From contig CALLSD010000005.1 of the NCBI GenBank assembly GCA_938014245.1, forward strand, positions 1 through 64,000: a DNA stretch of 64,000 nt, in the 5' to 3' direction. This document shows, one piece after another, positions 49,227 through 58,656 of the stretch; within the stretch, counting starts at the first letter, position 1, and each line of letters begins with the position of its first letter. The notes beneath the pieces were generated by a model. That model did not search any database and had not been told where the DNA came from. It was given only the letters and a program-made list of their open reading frames with translations. The position numbers and the translations under genes were made by a program. The DNA is from an uncultured Actinomyces sp. GTDB taxonomy: Bacteria; Actinomycetota; Actinomycetes; Actinomycetales; Actinomycetaceae.

Positions 49227-52200
49227 ATGATAGACAAACGCGTCTTTTGGCGACCCCTGGCCATCCTTGGGGCACTCGCCTTGTCTCTCCCGGGATCAGC
49301 GGTTGCACATGCTACTGAAGGTGCAACAGATACCCCCGTTATTCTCAACGCGCCCACGACCATTAGCGCGGGACAACTTCGTGCAACGGTCTCGCACGAA
49401 TTTCCGCAGGTCACCGGATATACCTTTGCGGGAAACCCTCTTGGCGGCCGCGCGGAAACGCTTCACCAGGTCACGATCGACGGAAACCAATACACCGTCG
49501 ACACTGTTGAAGCGCAGCGTGTTTCCGACCAGAAAGTCGCCTACACGGTAACTTTCGTCGGCAGTGAGATCACGATGAAAGCCGAGATCGAGGTACAGGA
49601 AATTACCTCCCGCTCCCAAGGAACGGAGGGCGCAAAGCGACCGACTTTGACCTTCCGCATCACTGAGATGAGCGGCGCGCACACGGTGGAAATTCCCGGC
49701 CACGGCCTCGTATCAGTAAATGCAGACCAAGGTGGAGCATACGCATGTGGCATCACGGGAGTCTCCCGAGGCGCAGCCAATGGCGACTCCTATGCGGGTG
49801 TTGACGATACTTTTGCCAGCATCACCGCCTCGACGCCCATTGATTACTACGAACAACCCAGCGCCTACCTCATGGTCAACACCAATAAGGTCGCCGTCGG
49901 TATGGAAACCAACGCGACCTACGACCAGCCCCACGGCTATGAAAACAACTGGAATTCCAGGTGGAAGCGCCAAGTTATCGAACAAAACGGCATCAAGACT
50001 CTGATCGCGCAAAACGGTCAGTGGACCTACCGTTCCGAGGCCGCGACGGATGCTATTGGGGACGAAGAGCGCCCCTACACGACACTTGTCTTCACAGGAG
50101 ACGCGAACTCTTCGGGCGGCGTTGATTGGCAAGATGCCGCAGTTGCCTATGCGGATATCACTCCCGAGATCACCGGCGCAGCCGACAATCATAAGTGGGT
50201 TGTCACCCACATTCCCTTCGATTTCGGTTCGGCTGCAACCCATCCCTTCCTCCAGATCGCCGATGACGTCAAGCGCGTGAGCCTTGCGACTGACGGCTTG
50301 GGGCAGCGCGTCATGGTCAAGGGCTATGCCTCTGAAGGTCACGATTCGGGCCACATGGACTACGGCGGTAACATCAATACTCGCGCCGGTGGCGAGGCCG
50401 ACTTCGGCACCCTCTTCGCCAGCACGAAGGATGTCAATGCGATCTACGGCGTTCACGTCAATACGACCGAGGCCTACCCGGAAGCAAACTCTTTCCGTTC
50501 TCTTCCCTTCACCGGTGGCCGCGGGTGGAACTGGCTCAACCAGTCCTACTACGTCAATCAGCGTGACGACTTGGGCAATGGCGGTGCCGTTAATCGCTTC
50601 CAGGAATTGCGCAATCAATTCCCCTTAAGCAAGTACCCGAATTTCCGCTGGATCTACATCGACGTCTACTACGGTTCGGGCTGGCAAGCTGACCGCTTGG
50701 GCAACGAACTCAACAAGATGGGATGGGAAGTCGGATCTGAATGGGCAGACCGCTTCGAGAAGCACTCGCTGTGGTCACACTGGTCGAATGACGAGCACTA
50801 CGGTGGTGCAACCAACAAGGGCTTGAACTCCCAGGTCATCCGCTTCGTCGACAATGCGAATAAGGACAATTGGAACCCCAATGTTGTCTTGGGCTACCCC
50901 CAGATTGTCGAGTTCGAAGGCTGGACTGGCCACCAAGACCAAGACGCGTTCTATCGCAACATTTGGTCAAACAACCTGCCCAGCAAGTTCCTCCAGAACT
51001 CTCGCATCATGCGCTACGACACCGCGGATGCAGGGGATGGCAAGACGAAGCACACCTACACATTTGCCAATGGAACGGTGGCTTCAGGGTCGACGGCGGT
51101 TACTGCTCAAACAGAGGCTAGCTACGTCGTTGGGACGATTCAGGCAGACATGTCTTCCTCGCGTGAATTTGTCTACGACGGGGCAACAGTCCTTCGAGGC
51201 GATAGCTACCTCTTGCCGTGGAAGGACAACGGAACTTCTGCCGGGGCAGATCGCCTGTACTACTACAACCCCGCTGGAACTGCGACGGAGTGGACGCTAA
51301 CGAAGGCGTATCAAGGTGTTGGGTCTCTGGCTCTCTACCGACTCACCGATCAAGGACGTGTGAAGGTCACTGATCTGGCTGTTTCCGGCGGAAAGGTCAC
51401 CATCCCGGCCTCGGTCTATGACGGAGTGGCTGAAAGCGATCGCGACCACACGGCCTTCGTGCTGGTTCCAGAAAACGCTCCCGCAGCCGTCTCAACCCCC
51501 GCATGGGGTGCAGGAACCGTCTTCGCTGATCCCGGATTTAACTCGGGAAGCTTGAGTGGCTACACAACGGCTGGTTCAGTGAGCGTCGTGAAGGATCCTC
51601 ACGGTGATCCTGTCGCGCAACTGGGTGCAGGCAAGGCCTCGCTGTCCCAAGAGATGACCCTGAACGCAGGAACCTACCAGGGCAGCGCGTGGCTCCAAAT
51701 CAACAATGGAAAGACCCGCAAGGTCACTATTTCCGCCTCGGGAGATGGAGTGACAAGCGCCGGATCGCAGCAGCGAAATGGGGACTTGGGGGCAACTCGA
51801 GACAAGCCTGTGACGACAGTCTTTGAGGACTTCGAGAATATTGCGGAAGGCTGGGGCCCCTTCGTCAAGGGCGATGCCGGCAATATTACGGACCCGCGCA
51901 CGGTTCTTGCCTCGCTGAATGCTCCATACACTCAACGAGGCGGAGTCCTTCCCGACCGTTCGCGGAAGGCGACGGATGATGCGATCGCGGGACACTGGTC
52001 GCTGAAGAGCCATGAAGAAAACGGCGGTCTTGTCTACCGGACTGTTCCGCAGACCGTGAATCTGCAGGCGGGACACCGCTACCGTATTTCCTACGATTAC
52101 GACAACGCCGTGAGCGGTTCATACTACTGGGTCACCGCATACGATTCTGCGGGAGCTGACGGAGTCAGTGCGAACTATCTCGATTCGACGCTCCTTCCCC

Positions 52201-54500
52201 AAACGGAGAGGCCCTCGCACTTCGTTGAAGAACTCAATGTTGGTGCTTGCGGCTCCTACTGGGTTGGCCTCTACAACGTCCAGGGAGGAAAGTCAGGAAA
52301 CGATTTCTCGATCGATAACTTCCGAGTCGAAGATCTTGGAACAACCGCCGACGTCCCCGCCTGCGCTGCTGCGAGCATCGCAACCCAGGGAAGCGCGATC
52401 GAAGGCAAGACCGTCCAGGTGACAACGACCTTGGTGAATAATGAGTCCGCGGACGTCACCAATGTCCGCAGCGAATTGAGTCTTCCGGCTGGGTGGAGCG
52501 CACAGGCGACTTCGCCCACGACTGCCGAGACTCTTGCTAAGGGAGAAACCTTCACCACCACGTGGACGGTGAACATTCCCGAAGGGGCCGGTGGCAATGC
52601 CGTCACCTTGACGCACCAGGCTCACTACCGGATCGGTGATGAGGACCGTACCGCTGTGGGCACAACGAGTGTGACAGCTCTGGGATCCATCAGGTCCAAT
52701 GCCGTCAACTACCTCTCTGACATCCCCTTCTCGTCGACGTGGAACTCCAACGGCTGGGGACCTGTCGAACGTGATAGCGAGGTCGGTGAAGATCAAGCAG
52801 GAGACGGTGATCCGATCTCGATGAATGATCAGCCCTATGCCAAGGGTCTGGGCGCACATGCTCCCAGTGACCTCGGTTTCGAACTGGAAGGAAAGTGCAC
52901 AACCTTCAAGGCAACGGTTGGCGTGCAGGACGGACAGTGGAGTGGCTCAGTGACCTTCCGCGTCATCGGTAGCACTGACGGTTCCAACTGGTCCGATGTC
53001 GTTCCAGAAACTTCGGTCATCAGGGGAGGAAGCGAACCGAGGGACATCTCGGGCAACGTTCGAGGGATGAAGTACATCCGCTTGATCGTTGGAGACGGCG
53101 GCAATGGCAACGGTAACGACCACGCGAACTGGGGTAATGCCCGCGTCCTGTGTGGAAACGCTACCGAGGGTGGCGACACTCCCGCCCCTGAGCCCACTCC
53201 GACTCTGACGCTTAAGGACTACACGGGAGCCCTCCAGCTGGTCAGCGCACCCGCTGCCTACGAAGGGAACCCGGCCTCGAACATGTTCGACAAGGACCTG
53301 ACGACCTTCTACGACAAGGATTGGGTCAACCTCACCGATCACCCCAGCACGATTGATCTCGCACTCTTCGAAGGAAACGATCCCACTGGCGCACAGCCGG
53401 TGAGTATCGGCGGCCTGTCGATCGCAGGACGCGCTGGGCAAGCTAATGGCCGGCCCAAGGCCTACGAGGTCTATGTTGGCCAAGACGCAGCGAACATCAA
53501 TCAGAAGGTCGCCGAAGGCACTTTGAGAAACACGGCTCTTGCTCAGCGCATTACCTTCGACGAGGCCGTGAACGCGAAGTATGTTCGCATCCGAGTCCTG
53601 AGCAATTACAAGACCAAGGCCGACCAACCCGATGGCCTGCTTGCAATCGCCGAGCTGGGTGTTCTTGTTCCTGATGGAACGACGCGCGCAGCTGTTTCGG
53701 GTAGCGACCGCAGTGCTGGTACGCGAAGCGCACGCCGTGCTCGCTCCTTGGATGATGAACAAACGCTGATGGTGAATACAAATGCTGAAGGACTGGTCGG
53801 ACAGAACTATCTGGATATCCAGACGGTGAACGATACCGATCCTGCTGCAAACCCAGAGACCGTCATTGACCGGACCTGGGCCGAAAACTGGATGGCTGCG
53901 GATCAGAAGCACCGGACCAATAGCGATCCTAGTTCCTTCCAACGCGTTCCTGTGACTTTCACGGTCACGAAGGATGGAACGAAGGTGCGTTTCACCATCG
54001 CCGCTGATGAGGGCGATGCGCCGGTCTTATTCGACAATCTCCGCATGGTGAAGATCGAGCGTCCTACGACCAACGATCTTCTTGGCGTGGATTGCATGGC
54101 TGATCCGACTCCGGAGGCATGCACAACAATGCGGGCGAACGCACGCATTGGCTTGAGCACCGCCCTCAGCGTCTCGCTGCCGGCGCCGACTCCGGACCCA
54201 ACTCCGGACCCAACGACGGATCCAAGTACTCAGCCGACAACGGATCCCACCACCCAGCCAAGTGGGGATCCAAATCCCCAGCCCAGCGCCAATCCTTCTC
54301 AAAGCGGTGCGCAGCAGGCAAGCCCCGCTGCTCAAGAGCAAGCGGGCACGGCCTCGGCAAAGGATGGAAAGAAGAAGAGTACCCGCAGGGGCAAGAAGTC
54401 ATCTCTTGCTCGCACGGGTGGCGAGACAAGCGCGATCTTGATCAGTGCTGCCCTTCTGACAGCTGCGGGCTACGCGCTGCGCAGGCGGCGCATGAATTGA
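49227..54500 (+). CDS. Cell-wall-anchored endo-alpha-N-acetylgalactosaminidase (GH101)
   Basis: Large surface enzyme of 1757 residues that releases core-1 type O-glycans from mucin-like glycoproteins. Order: signal peptide (1-29, cleavage near AHA); GH101 beta-sandwich and barrel (about 30-760) with candidate nucleophile D479 in YIDVYYG and candidate acid/base E505 in GSEW; galactose-binding regions (about 770-1040); NEW3-like domain (about 1050-1150); NPCBM (about 1157-1310); F5/8-type C lectin domain (about 1330-1480). A Pro/Thr-rich wall linker then leads to sorting signal LARTG (1727-1731), a hydrophobic helix and RRRR. AGGAG lies nine bases before ATG 49227. Monocistronic; terminators follow. 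Catalytic residue numbers are my reading. Confidence 0.92.
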   Translation: MIDKRVFWRPLAILGALALSLPGSAVAHATEGATDTPVILNAPTTISAGQLRATVSHEFPQVTGYTFAGNPLGGRAETLHQVTIDGNQYTVDTVEAQRVSDQKVAYTVTFVGSEITMKAEIEVQEITSRSQGTEGAKRPTLTFRITEMSGAHTVEIPGHGLVSVNADQGGAYACGITGVSRGAANGDSYAGVDDTFASITASTPIDYYEQPSAYLMVNTNKVAVGMETNATYDQPHGYENNWNSRWKRQVIEQNGIKTLIAQNGQWTYRSEAATDAIGDEERPYTTLVFTGDANSSGGVDWQDAAVAYADITPEITGAADNHKWVVTHIPFDFGSAATHPFLQIADDVKRVSLATDGLGQRVMVKGYASEGHDSGHMDYGGNINTRAGGEADFGTLFASTKDVNAIYGVHVNTTEAYPEANSFRSLPFTGGRGWNWLNQSYYVNQRDDLGNGGAVNRFQELRNQFPLSKYPNFRWIYIDVYYGSGWQADRLGNELNKMGWEVGSEWADRFEKHSLWSHWSNDEHYGGATNKGLNSQVIRFVDNANKDNWNPNVVLGYPQIVEFEGWTGHQDQDAFYRNIWSNNLPSKFLQNSRIMRYDTADAGDGKTKHTYTFANGTVASGSTAVTAQTEASYVVGTIQADMSSSREFVYDGATVLRGDSYLLPWKDNGTSAGADRLYYYNPAGTATEWTLTKAYQGVGSLALYRLTDQGRVKVTDLAVSGGKVTIPASVYDGVAESDRDHTAFVLVPENAPAAVSTPAWGAGTVFADPGFNSGSLSGYTTAGSVSVVKDPHGDPVAQLGAGKASLSQEMTLNAGTYQGSAWLQINNGKTRKVTISASGDGVTSAGSQQRNGDLGATRDKPVTTVFEDFENIAEGWGPFVKGDAGNITDPRTVLASLNAPYTQRGGVLPDRSRKATDDAIAGHWSLKSHEENGGLVYRTVPQTVNLQAGHRYRISYDYDNAVSGSYYWVTAYDSAGADGVSANYLDSTLLPQTERPSHFVEELNVGACGSYWVGLYNVQGGKSGNDFSIDNFRVEDLGTTADVPACAAASIATQGSAIEGKTVQVTTTLVNNESADVTNVRSELSLPAGWSAQATSPTTAETLAKGETFTTTWTVNIPEGAGGNAVTLTHQAHYRIGDEDRTAVGTTSVTALGSIRSNAVNYLSDIPFSSTWNSNGWGPVERDSEVGEDQAGDGDPISMNDQPYAKGLGAHAPSDLGFELEGKCTTFKATVGVQDGQWSGSVTFRVIGSTDGSNWSDVVPETSVIRGGSEPRDISGNVRGMKYIRLIVGDGGNGNGNDHANWGNARVLCGNATEGGDTPAPEPTPTLTLKDYTGALQLVSAPAAYEGNPASNMFDKDLTTFYDKDWVNLTDHPSTIDLALFEGNDPTGAQPVSIGGLSIAGRAGQANGRPKAYEVYVGQDAANINQKVAEGTLRNTALAQRITFDEAVNAKYVRIRVLSNYKTKADQPDGLLAIAELGVLVPDGTTRAAVSGSDRSAGTRSARRARSLDDEQTLMVNTNAEGLVGQNYLDIQTVNDTDPAANPETVIDRTWAENWMAADQKHRTNSDPSSFQRVPVTFTVTKDGTKVRFTIAADEGDAPVLFDNLRMVKIERPTTNDLLGVDCMADPTPEACTTMRANARIGLSTALSVSLPAPTPDPTPDPTTDPSTQPTTDPTTQPSGDPNPQPSANPSQSGAQQASPAAQEQAGTASAKDGKKKSTRRGKKSSLARTGGETSAILISAALLTAAGYALRRRRMN

Positions 54501-54511
54501 GGTGAGTATCC

Positions 54512-54589
54512 CGGTGGGGAGCTGAGCTGAGGGGCAGCTCCCCACCACACACAAGGCGGGGGTGCCGGTGAATCACCGGCACCCCCGCC
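54512..54589. terminator. Two hairpins between convergent surface-protein genes
   Basis: A first stem GGTGGGGAGCT/AGCTCCCCACC (about 54512-54545) and a second perfect 16-bp stem 54555-54570 with 54574-54589, loop AAT. They should terminate transcripts from both sides. Confidence 0.8.
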
Positions 54590-54608
54590 CATAGCTATGA
54601 GACGCGAA

Positions 54609-56471
54609 TTACGAGCGCTTCTTCCGCATTGTCGCGGCGCCAATAGCGCTTGTCCCGGCAGCGAGCAGCAGCACTCCGCCGGTGATAGCACCGGTCTTGG
54701 CGAGCTGCGTTGCAGGCGTGGGAGGAACCGAGGGCGTAAGCGTCGTCGGTGTCGGCGTCGGACCAGGCTTAAAGGACAGGCGCGTCACGTAGGGATGCGA
54801 CTCGCTGGTCGTGTACTTCAAGGGGTGCTTCATGAGCGGAGCTTCGTCCCATCCGGCAGAAGGGCCGGTCATGGGCTGCCTCCATCCGGCGCTAAAAGGG
54901 ATGTCCGAAGGAGGACAAGCAGGCGACGGGGGATCGAATACCGTTCCGAGAACAGAGCGAGGCTCGGCCGGTTCGACAGTGTCGTAGTCGCCCATAGTCG
55001 GAGGGCATGCGGGTGAAGGCTGCCCGGGGATGACGATGACACCGAGTTGTTTCTCGACATCAACCGAGATAGTGCCCTGCGTGAGGTGATCGATCGTGTA
55101 ATCCGAATCGGCAGTTGCGGAATCAGTGAAGGCAATCTTCTTAATGGTGATCAGCGCTTCACCTTGAAGCCCAGCCATCGCATCCTTGAGGGCTTGAATG
55201 GTGGTGATCTGATCGGGGTTATCGAAGTCAACGGTGACCGTTGCGGTCTGTCCGTTAATTGCCACTGTCTTCGCTGAGAAGCCCTGGGGAAGCCCGGTCA
55301 CCGAGATGGCCGAGGGATCAGAGAACTTCAGCTGCGCAGGAAGAGTGATCTGCGTTGTGAAGCCCAAGTGAGCATTCTTCAGCGCAATATCGTCGAAAGC
55401 GTTGGGAGTCTCGTCGTATTTCTGGAGGAGATCCGCAATGCGTCCACCGCGAAGGTCATTCAAGTGAACGACGTTCTCGATGGTCAGAAGGGAGTCCTTA
55501 TTCTCGGCGTGGATCTCTTCCTTCTCAGTTGGGGGGTTCTCATCGGTGCCGATCTTAAAATCGGTGTCGATTGCCGGGTCGTCACCGTTAACCGGAAGGG
55601 TGCCGAAAGCCTTCTTGTACTTGTAAATACCGGTCAAGCGATCCGAAGACAGCTCCCAAGTGGAGAATTCGTAGTCGGGAATTCCTGCGGCTTGGAAGAA
55701 GTTCGGCCCGGTCTTCGGGGGCTGCAAGTCGCGGCCGTCTTCTTCATCAACCCAGCGCGTTGTCCTGGTCGGTGCGGACGCGAAGCAGTCGGTAGGCGAC
55801 TCCGCCAGCGTCAGGGTCTTCGTGTCGAAGTTAAAGACCTGAGCGGGGGTGGTCGATGAAGCGAAGAAATTGAACTTACCTGTAACGGTAACCTGTTCGC
55901 TGGCCAGTCGAGTCGCTTCCGTGGGGTCTGTTGTGCCAACGGCATAGGGGACCTGGACTTTGATTGTGTGCTGGCCGGGGTTGGCCTTCTCTGCATCGTA
56001 GATATCGAGCAGCTGCTGCCAGTTCAGATCCTTGAACTGAATGTTCGCAGTGACCTGTGTGCGCTCAGAGTTGGGGGAGAACCAGGTGTAGGCGAGCATC
56101 GACGAGGTAGATTTCGCGCGAGACGTCCCCAAACTGACTTCCTCAGGGACACTCACGGTCAGTGCGATGTCGGAGTTGTAGAAGCTGCCGGAATCGTGGG
56201 GGGAGAGTCCCTGCGCAGCTGCAGCGCGGATTTCGGCCTCGTGGCCTGCAAGAAGCGTGGTGATCGGGATCTCTACTACGACGGTACCGTGATAGGTCGT
56301 GATCACAGGGTCGGTATTACACACAGTCGTCGTTGTAGAAGAGGCGTACTGCGAAAGAGGGAAGGTCTGGCCATCGGCTTGAGCGCCGCGAGGCGCAAAC
56401 ATTGTTACCGTACCTGCGGCGAAAAGGGCCAGCCCAGCGCCTGTAGCCAGAACTCTCCGGCTTTTCCTCAT
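54609..56471 (-). CDS. Sortase-anchored surface protein (LAKTG)
   Basis: Exported protein of 620 residues. Signal peptide (KSRRVLATGAGLALFAAGTV, cleavage near AQA), a large beta-rich region and a segment (TTRWVDEEDGRDLQPPKTGP and on) that resembles MucBP-like adhesin modules. Repeats of SPACPP follow, then a Thr/Pro-rich wall linker and a sorting signal, LAKTG at 590-594, with a hydrophobic helix and RKKR. ATG 56471 has GGGGGAC upstream. It faces the GH101 gene tail to tail. Adhesion to mucin or another host ligand is plausible, not shown. Confidence 0.82.
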   Translation of the reverse strand: MRKSRRVLATGAGLALFAAGTVTMFAPRGAQADGQTFPLSQYASSTTTTVCNTDPVITTYHGTVVVEIPITTLLAGHEAEIRAAAAQGLSPHDSGSFYNSDIALTVSVPEEVSLGTSRAKSTSSMLAYTWFSPNSERTQVTANIQFKDLNWQQLLDIYDAEKANPGQHTIKVQVPYAVGTTDPTEATRLASEQVTVTGKFNFFASSTTPAQVFNFDTKTLTLAESPTDCFASAPTRTTRWVDEEDGRDLQPPKTGPNFFQAAGIPDYEFSTWELSSDRLTGIYKYKKAFGTLPVNGDDPAIDTDFKIGTDENPPTEKEEIHAENKDSLLTIENVVHLNDLRGGRIADLLQKYDETPNAFDDIALKNAHLGFTTQITLPAQLKFSDPSAISVTGLPQGFSAKTVAINGQTATVTVDFDNPDQITTIQALKDAMAGLQGEALITIKKIAFTDSATADSDYTIDHLTQGTISVDVEKQLGVIVIPGQPSPACPPTMGDYDTVEPAEPRSVLGTVFDPPSPACPPSDIPFSAGWRQPMTGPSAGWDEAPLMKHPLKYTTSESHPYVTRLSFKPGPTPTPTTLTPSVPPTPATQLAKTGAITGGVLLLAAGTSAIGAATMRKKRS

Positions 56472-56660
56472 TATGTCCCCCAGTTTTTGATGCGTGTTTA
56501 AAACGTCGTGATTCAGGATTTTTTCAGTGTACTCATTGTCGATACAAAAGCACATCGTCTACTGAGAGCTTAGCTTTGGATTGAATGTTCTACAAGGCGC
56601 GGTCGCATCGCGCACACGTGATCCGCATCTGCACCATCGCAGACTCGACGCCCCGTCATG

Positions 56661-57815
56661 CTATGGCAATTTTTCCAGTAATACCGCGCATTCCATGTGT
56701 TCGGTGTGGGGGAACATGTCGAAGAGTCGTGCCTGCAGCGGGGCGTAATTCGGCATTCTTTTTAAGTCGCTCGCAAGCGATTTGGGGTTGCACGAGGAAT
56801 AGATCACGTAGCGCGCGTGTGAGTCATTAATCCACTCTGCGAAAGCCTCACCAATGCCGCGCCGCGGGGGATTAACGACGATGGCCTCGGGAGTGGCATC
56901 AATGCCCTGGTCGAAAGCCCACTGTGCGGCGTCTGCGGCAATGAACGTCACGCGATCGCTTACCCCAGCATCGGCAGCGGTGCGCTGGGCCGAGGCGATG
57001 GCCTCGGGAGAAATCTCAACGCCGCTTACGCGCTCAACCCCGCCAAGCGCCGCATGCAGGGCAAAACCACCCACTCCGCAGTACAGATCCCACAGTGAGG
57101 TTGCACCGCTGCTGCGCGCCCACTGCGCGACTTGGCGATACAGTTCCGAGGCCACTCTCGTGTTGGTTTGCGAAAAAGACCTCGGCCCCAAATGCAGTTC
57201 GACATCACCAACGAGCATGGGAAGGGTCGTTTGCTCGGAGATCACAATTTCTTCATCGCCCTCAACAAGGGCCGCGTGAATGGGAAGAATGTTGACGGTG
57301 ACGACCTGGAGCGTGGGGATGAGGGAGTGTAGAAGAGGCAGGCGAGAACGCAGTCTCGCCAGTTCGCGCTTCGATCGCAGCACGAAACGGATCATCAAGG
57401 CTTCATCGGAGCCCTGAGTCACAAGGATGTGTTTGAGTTCGCCGCTGCGTTTCGCGATGTCATAGGGCTCAATGCCGGTGCTCCTGATGAATTCCTTGAG
57501 AGGCTCAATGCATCGAGCGATGGCGTCGGTGTGAGCGAGGCAGTGAGGAAGATCGACGCCGGCGTACGTGGGCGCTGGGCCGGTGATGCCCAGAGTCGGA
57601 TGCTTGGCTGTGCCGCCGATCGCGAACTTTGCCTTGGTTCGATAGTGAGAAGGTGACGAGGCTGCGGGAGGGAGCCACTGCATGGTGGATGCGTGTGGAA
57701 TATCGGCAAGAATCTTTTCAACTGCACTCTGGCGCTGTGCAAGCTGAAGATCGTAGGGAGTGGGCATTAACGGACATGAATGGCACTGTCCGCTTGTTAA
57801 ATGTTCGCACTCCAT
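56661..57815 (-). CDS. rlmC: 23S rRNA (uracil-747-C5)-methyltransferase RlmC
   Basis: S-adenosylmethionine-dependent rRNA methyltransferase of 384 residues of the TrmA/RumB group. The iron-sulfur ligands at the N-terminus (C3, C11, C14, C92) and the opening C-x7-C-x2-C match RumB/RlmC rather than RlmD. The SAM loop is DLYCGVGGFALHAA, the catalytic cysteine lies in YSSCNPKSLA, and NPPRRG is conserved. ATG 57815 is chosen because the iron-sulfur cluster begins right after it; the longer frame upstream has no family likeness. Divergent from the S4 protein gene. Confidence 0.9.
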   Translation of the reverse strand: MECEHLTSGQCHSCPLMPTPYDLQLAQRQSAVEKILADIPHASTMQWLPPAASSPSHYRTKAKFAIGGTAKHPTLGITGPAPTYAGVDLPHCLAHTDAIARCIEPLKEFIRSTGIEPYDIAKRSGELKHILVTQGSDEALMIRFVLRSKRELARLRSRLPLLHSLIPTLQVVTVNILPIHAALVEGDEEIVISEQTTLPMLVGDVELHLGPRSFSQTNTRVASELYRQVAQWARSSGATSLWDLYCGVGGFALHAALGGVERVSGVEISPEAIASAQRTAADAGVSDRVTFIAADAAQWAFDQGIDATPEAIVVNPPRRGIGEAFAEWINDSHARYVIYSSCNPKSLASDLKRMPNYAPLQARLFDMFPHTEHMECAVLLEKLP

Positions 57816-57947
57816 CGCTTCATCTTGGCATCTTGATCCTTTCTTTGCCACAAACGAGGCCGAGTGGGCGTTGAGTGGTGTGGTGCCACTTGTGCGCACG
57901 CTGGGGGAGTAGGAAGGTCGGAAGCGTGTGGGCATTAAGATGCTTCC

Positions 57948-58403
57948 ATGAGTGAAAAGCCAGGCGTGGGCGCAGTTGACGAACCGCGTGAGGTCCCTCA
58001 GGGGGCTCTTGCGAGTGCTGAGACCATGCGTATTGACACTTGGCTGTGGGCAACCCGCCAAGTGAAGTCGCGTTCTCAGGCGACGGCGGCTGCTCGCGCC
58101 GGACACGTCAAGCTCAACGGGGAATCGGTAAAAGCTGCGCAGAAAGTGCGGGTGGGCGATGAGGTCCGCCTGCGGGTGGAGGGTTTCGACCGCGTCCTTA
58201 TTGTTCGCAAGCTTCTTGTGAAGCGCCTGGGGTATCCTTTCGCGAAGCTGTGCTACGAGGATCTCAGTGAGCCGAGGCCTCGGCTGGGGGTCGCCTTCGC
58301 CCAGCGTGAACGCGGCAGTGGGCGCCCGACGAAGAAAGAGCGTCGCGATATGGAGAAGTTCCGCGGAATGAATCCCGACTTTTCCGCGGAGTTTCAATGG
58401 TAA
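57948..58403 (+). CDS. S4-domain RNA-binding protein (Hsp15-like)
   Basis: Protein of 151 residues with an S4 RNA-binding domain (about 27-90): RIDTWLWATRQVKSRSQATA, AGHVKLNG and RVGDEVRL. The C-terminus is basic (GRPTKKERRDMEKFRG), as in HslR/Hsp15, which rescues stalled 50S subunits carrying a nascent chain. It lies just upstream of the dnaK operon, consistent with heat-shock context, though no HAIR element precedes it directly. Confidence 0.88.
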   Translation: MSEKPGVGAVDEPREVPQGALASAETMRIDTWLWATRQVKSRSQATAAARAGHVKLNGESVKAAQKVRVGDEVRLRVEGFDRVLIVRKLLVKRLGYPFAKLCYEDLSEPRPRLGVAFAQRERGSGRPTKKERRDMEKFRGMNPDFSAEFQW

Positions 58404-58468
58404 TCGGCAGGGTTGTCGATTCTTAGAAAGTAATTTTGGAAAACAGGGAATAAAACCCTCCAAAAAAA

Positions 58469-58489
58469 GTTGAGTATGTCAGACTCAAG
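58469..58489 (+). promoter_or_regulatory. HAIR element 1 (HspR operator)
   Basis: GTTGAGT-N7-ACTCAAG, one mismatch to the CTTGAGT-N7-ACTCAAG consensus bound by HspR. Confidence 0.85.
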
Positions 58490-58503
58490 GTTGGGTGTAG
58501 CGC

Positions 58504-58532
58504 TTGCGGGCGTGAGACTTGATCCCTAAACT
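58504..58532 (+). promoter_or_regulatory. Probable dnaK promoter
   Basis: TTGCGG and TAAACT with a 17-base spacer, lying between the two HAIR elements and touching the second. Confidence 0.5.
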
Positions 58533-58551
58533 TGAGTGCAACAGGCTCAAG
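58531..58551 (+). promoter_or_regulatory. HAIR element 2 (HspR operator)
   Basis: CTTGAGT-N7-GCTCAAG, one mismatch to consensus; it overlaps the downstream side of the putative promoter, so bound HspR should block RNA polymerase. Confidence 0.88.
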
Positions 58552-58656
58552 GTGGTCTGGAGGTCGATATCCTCGGCCACCACAACAGAAGACGTACAAA
58601 GCGCGGTATCGCCTCGGCGACAATTTCCACCACGCTTTGATGAAAGGAAACTCATT

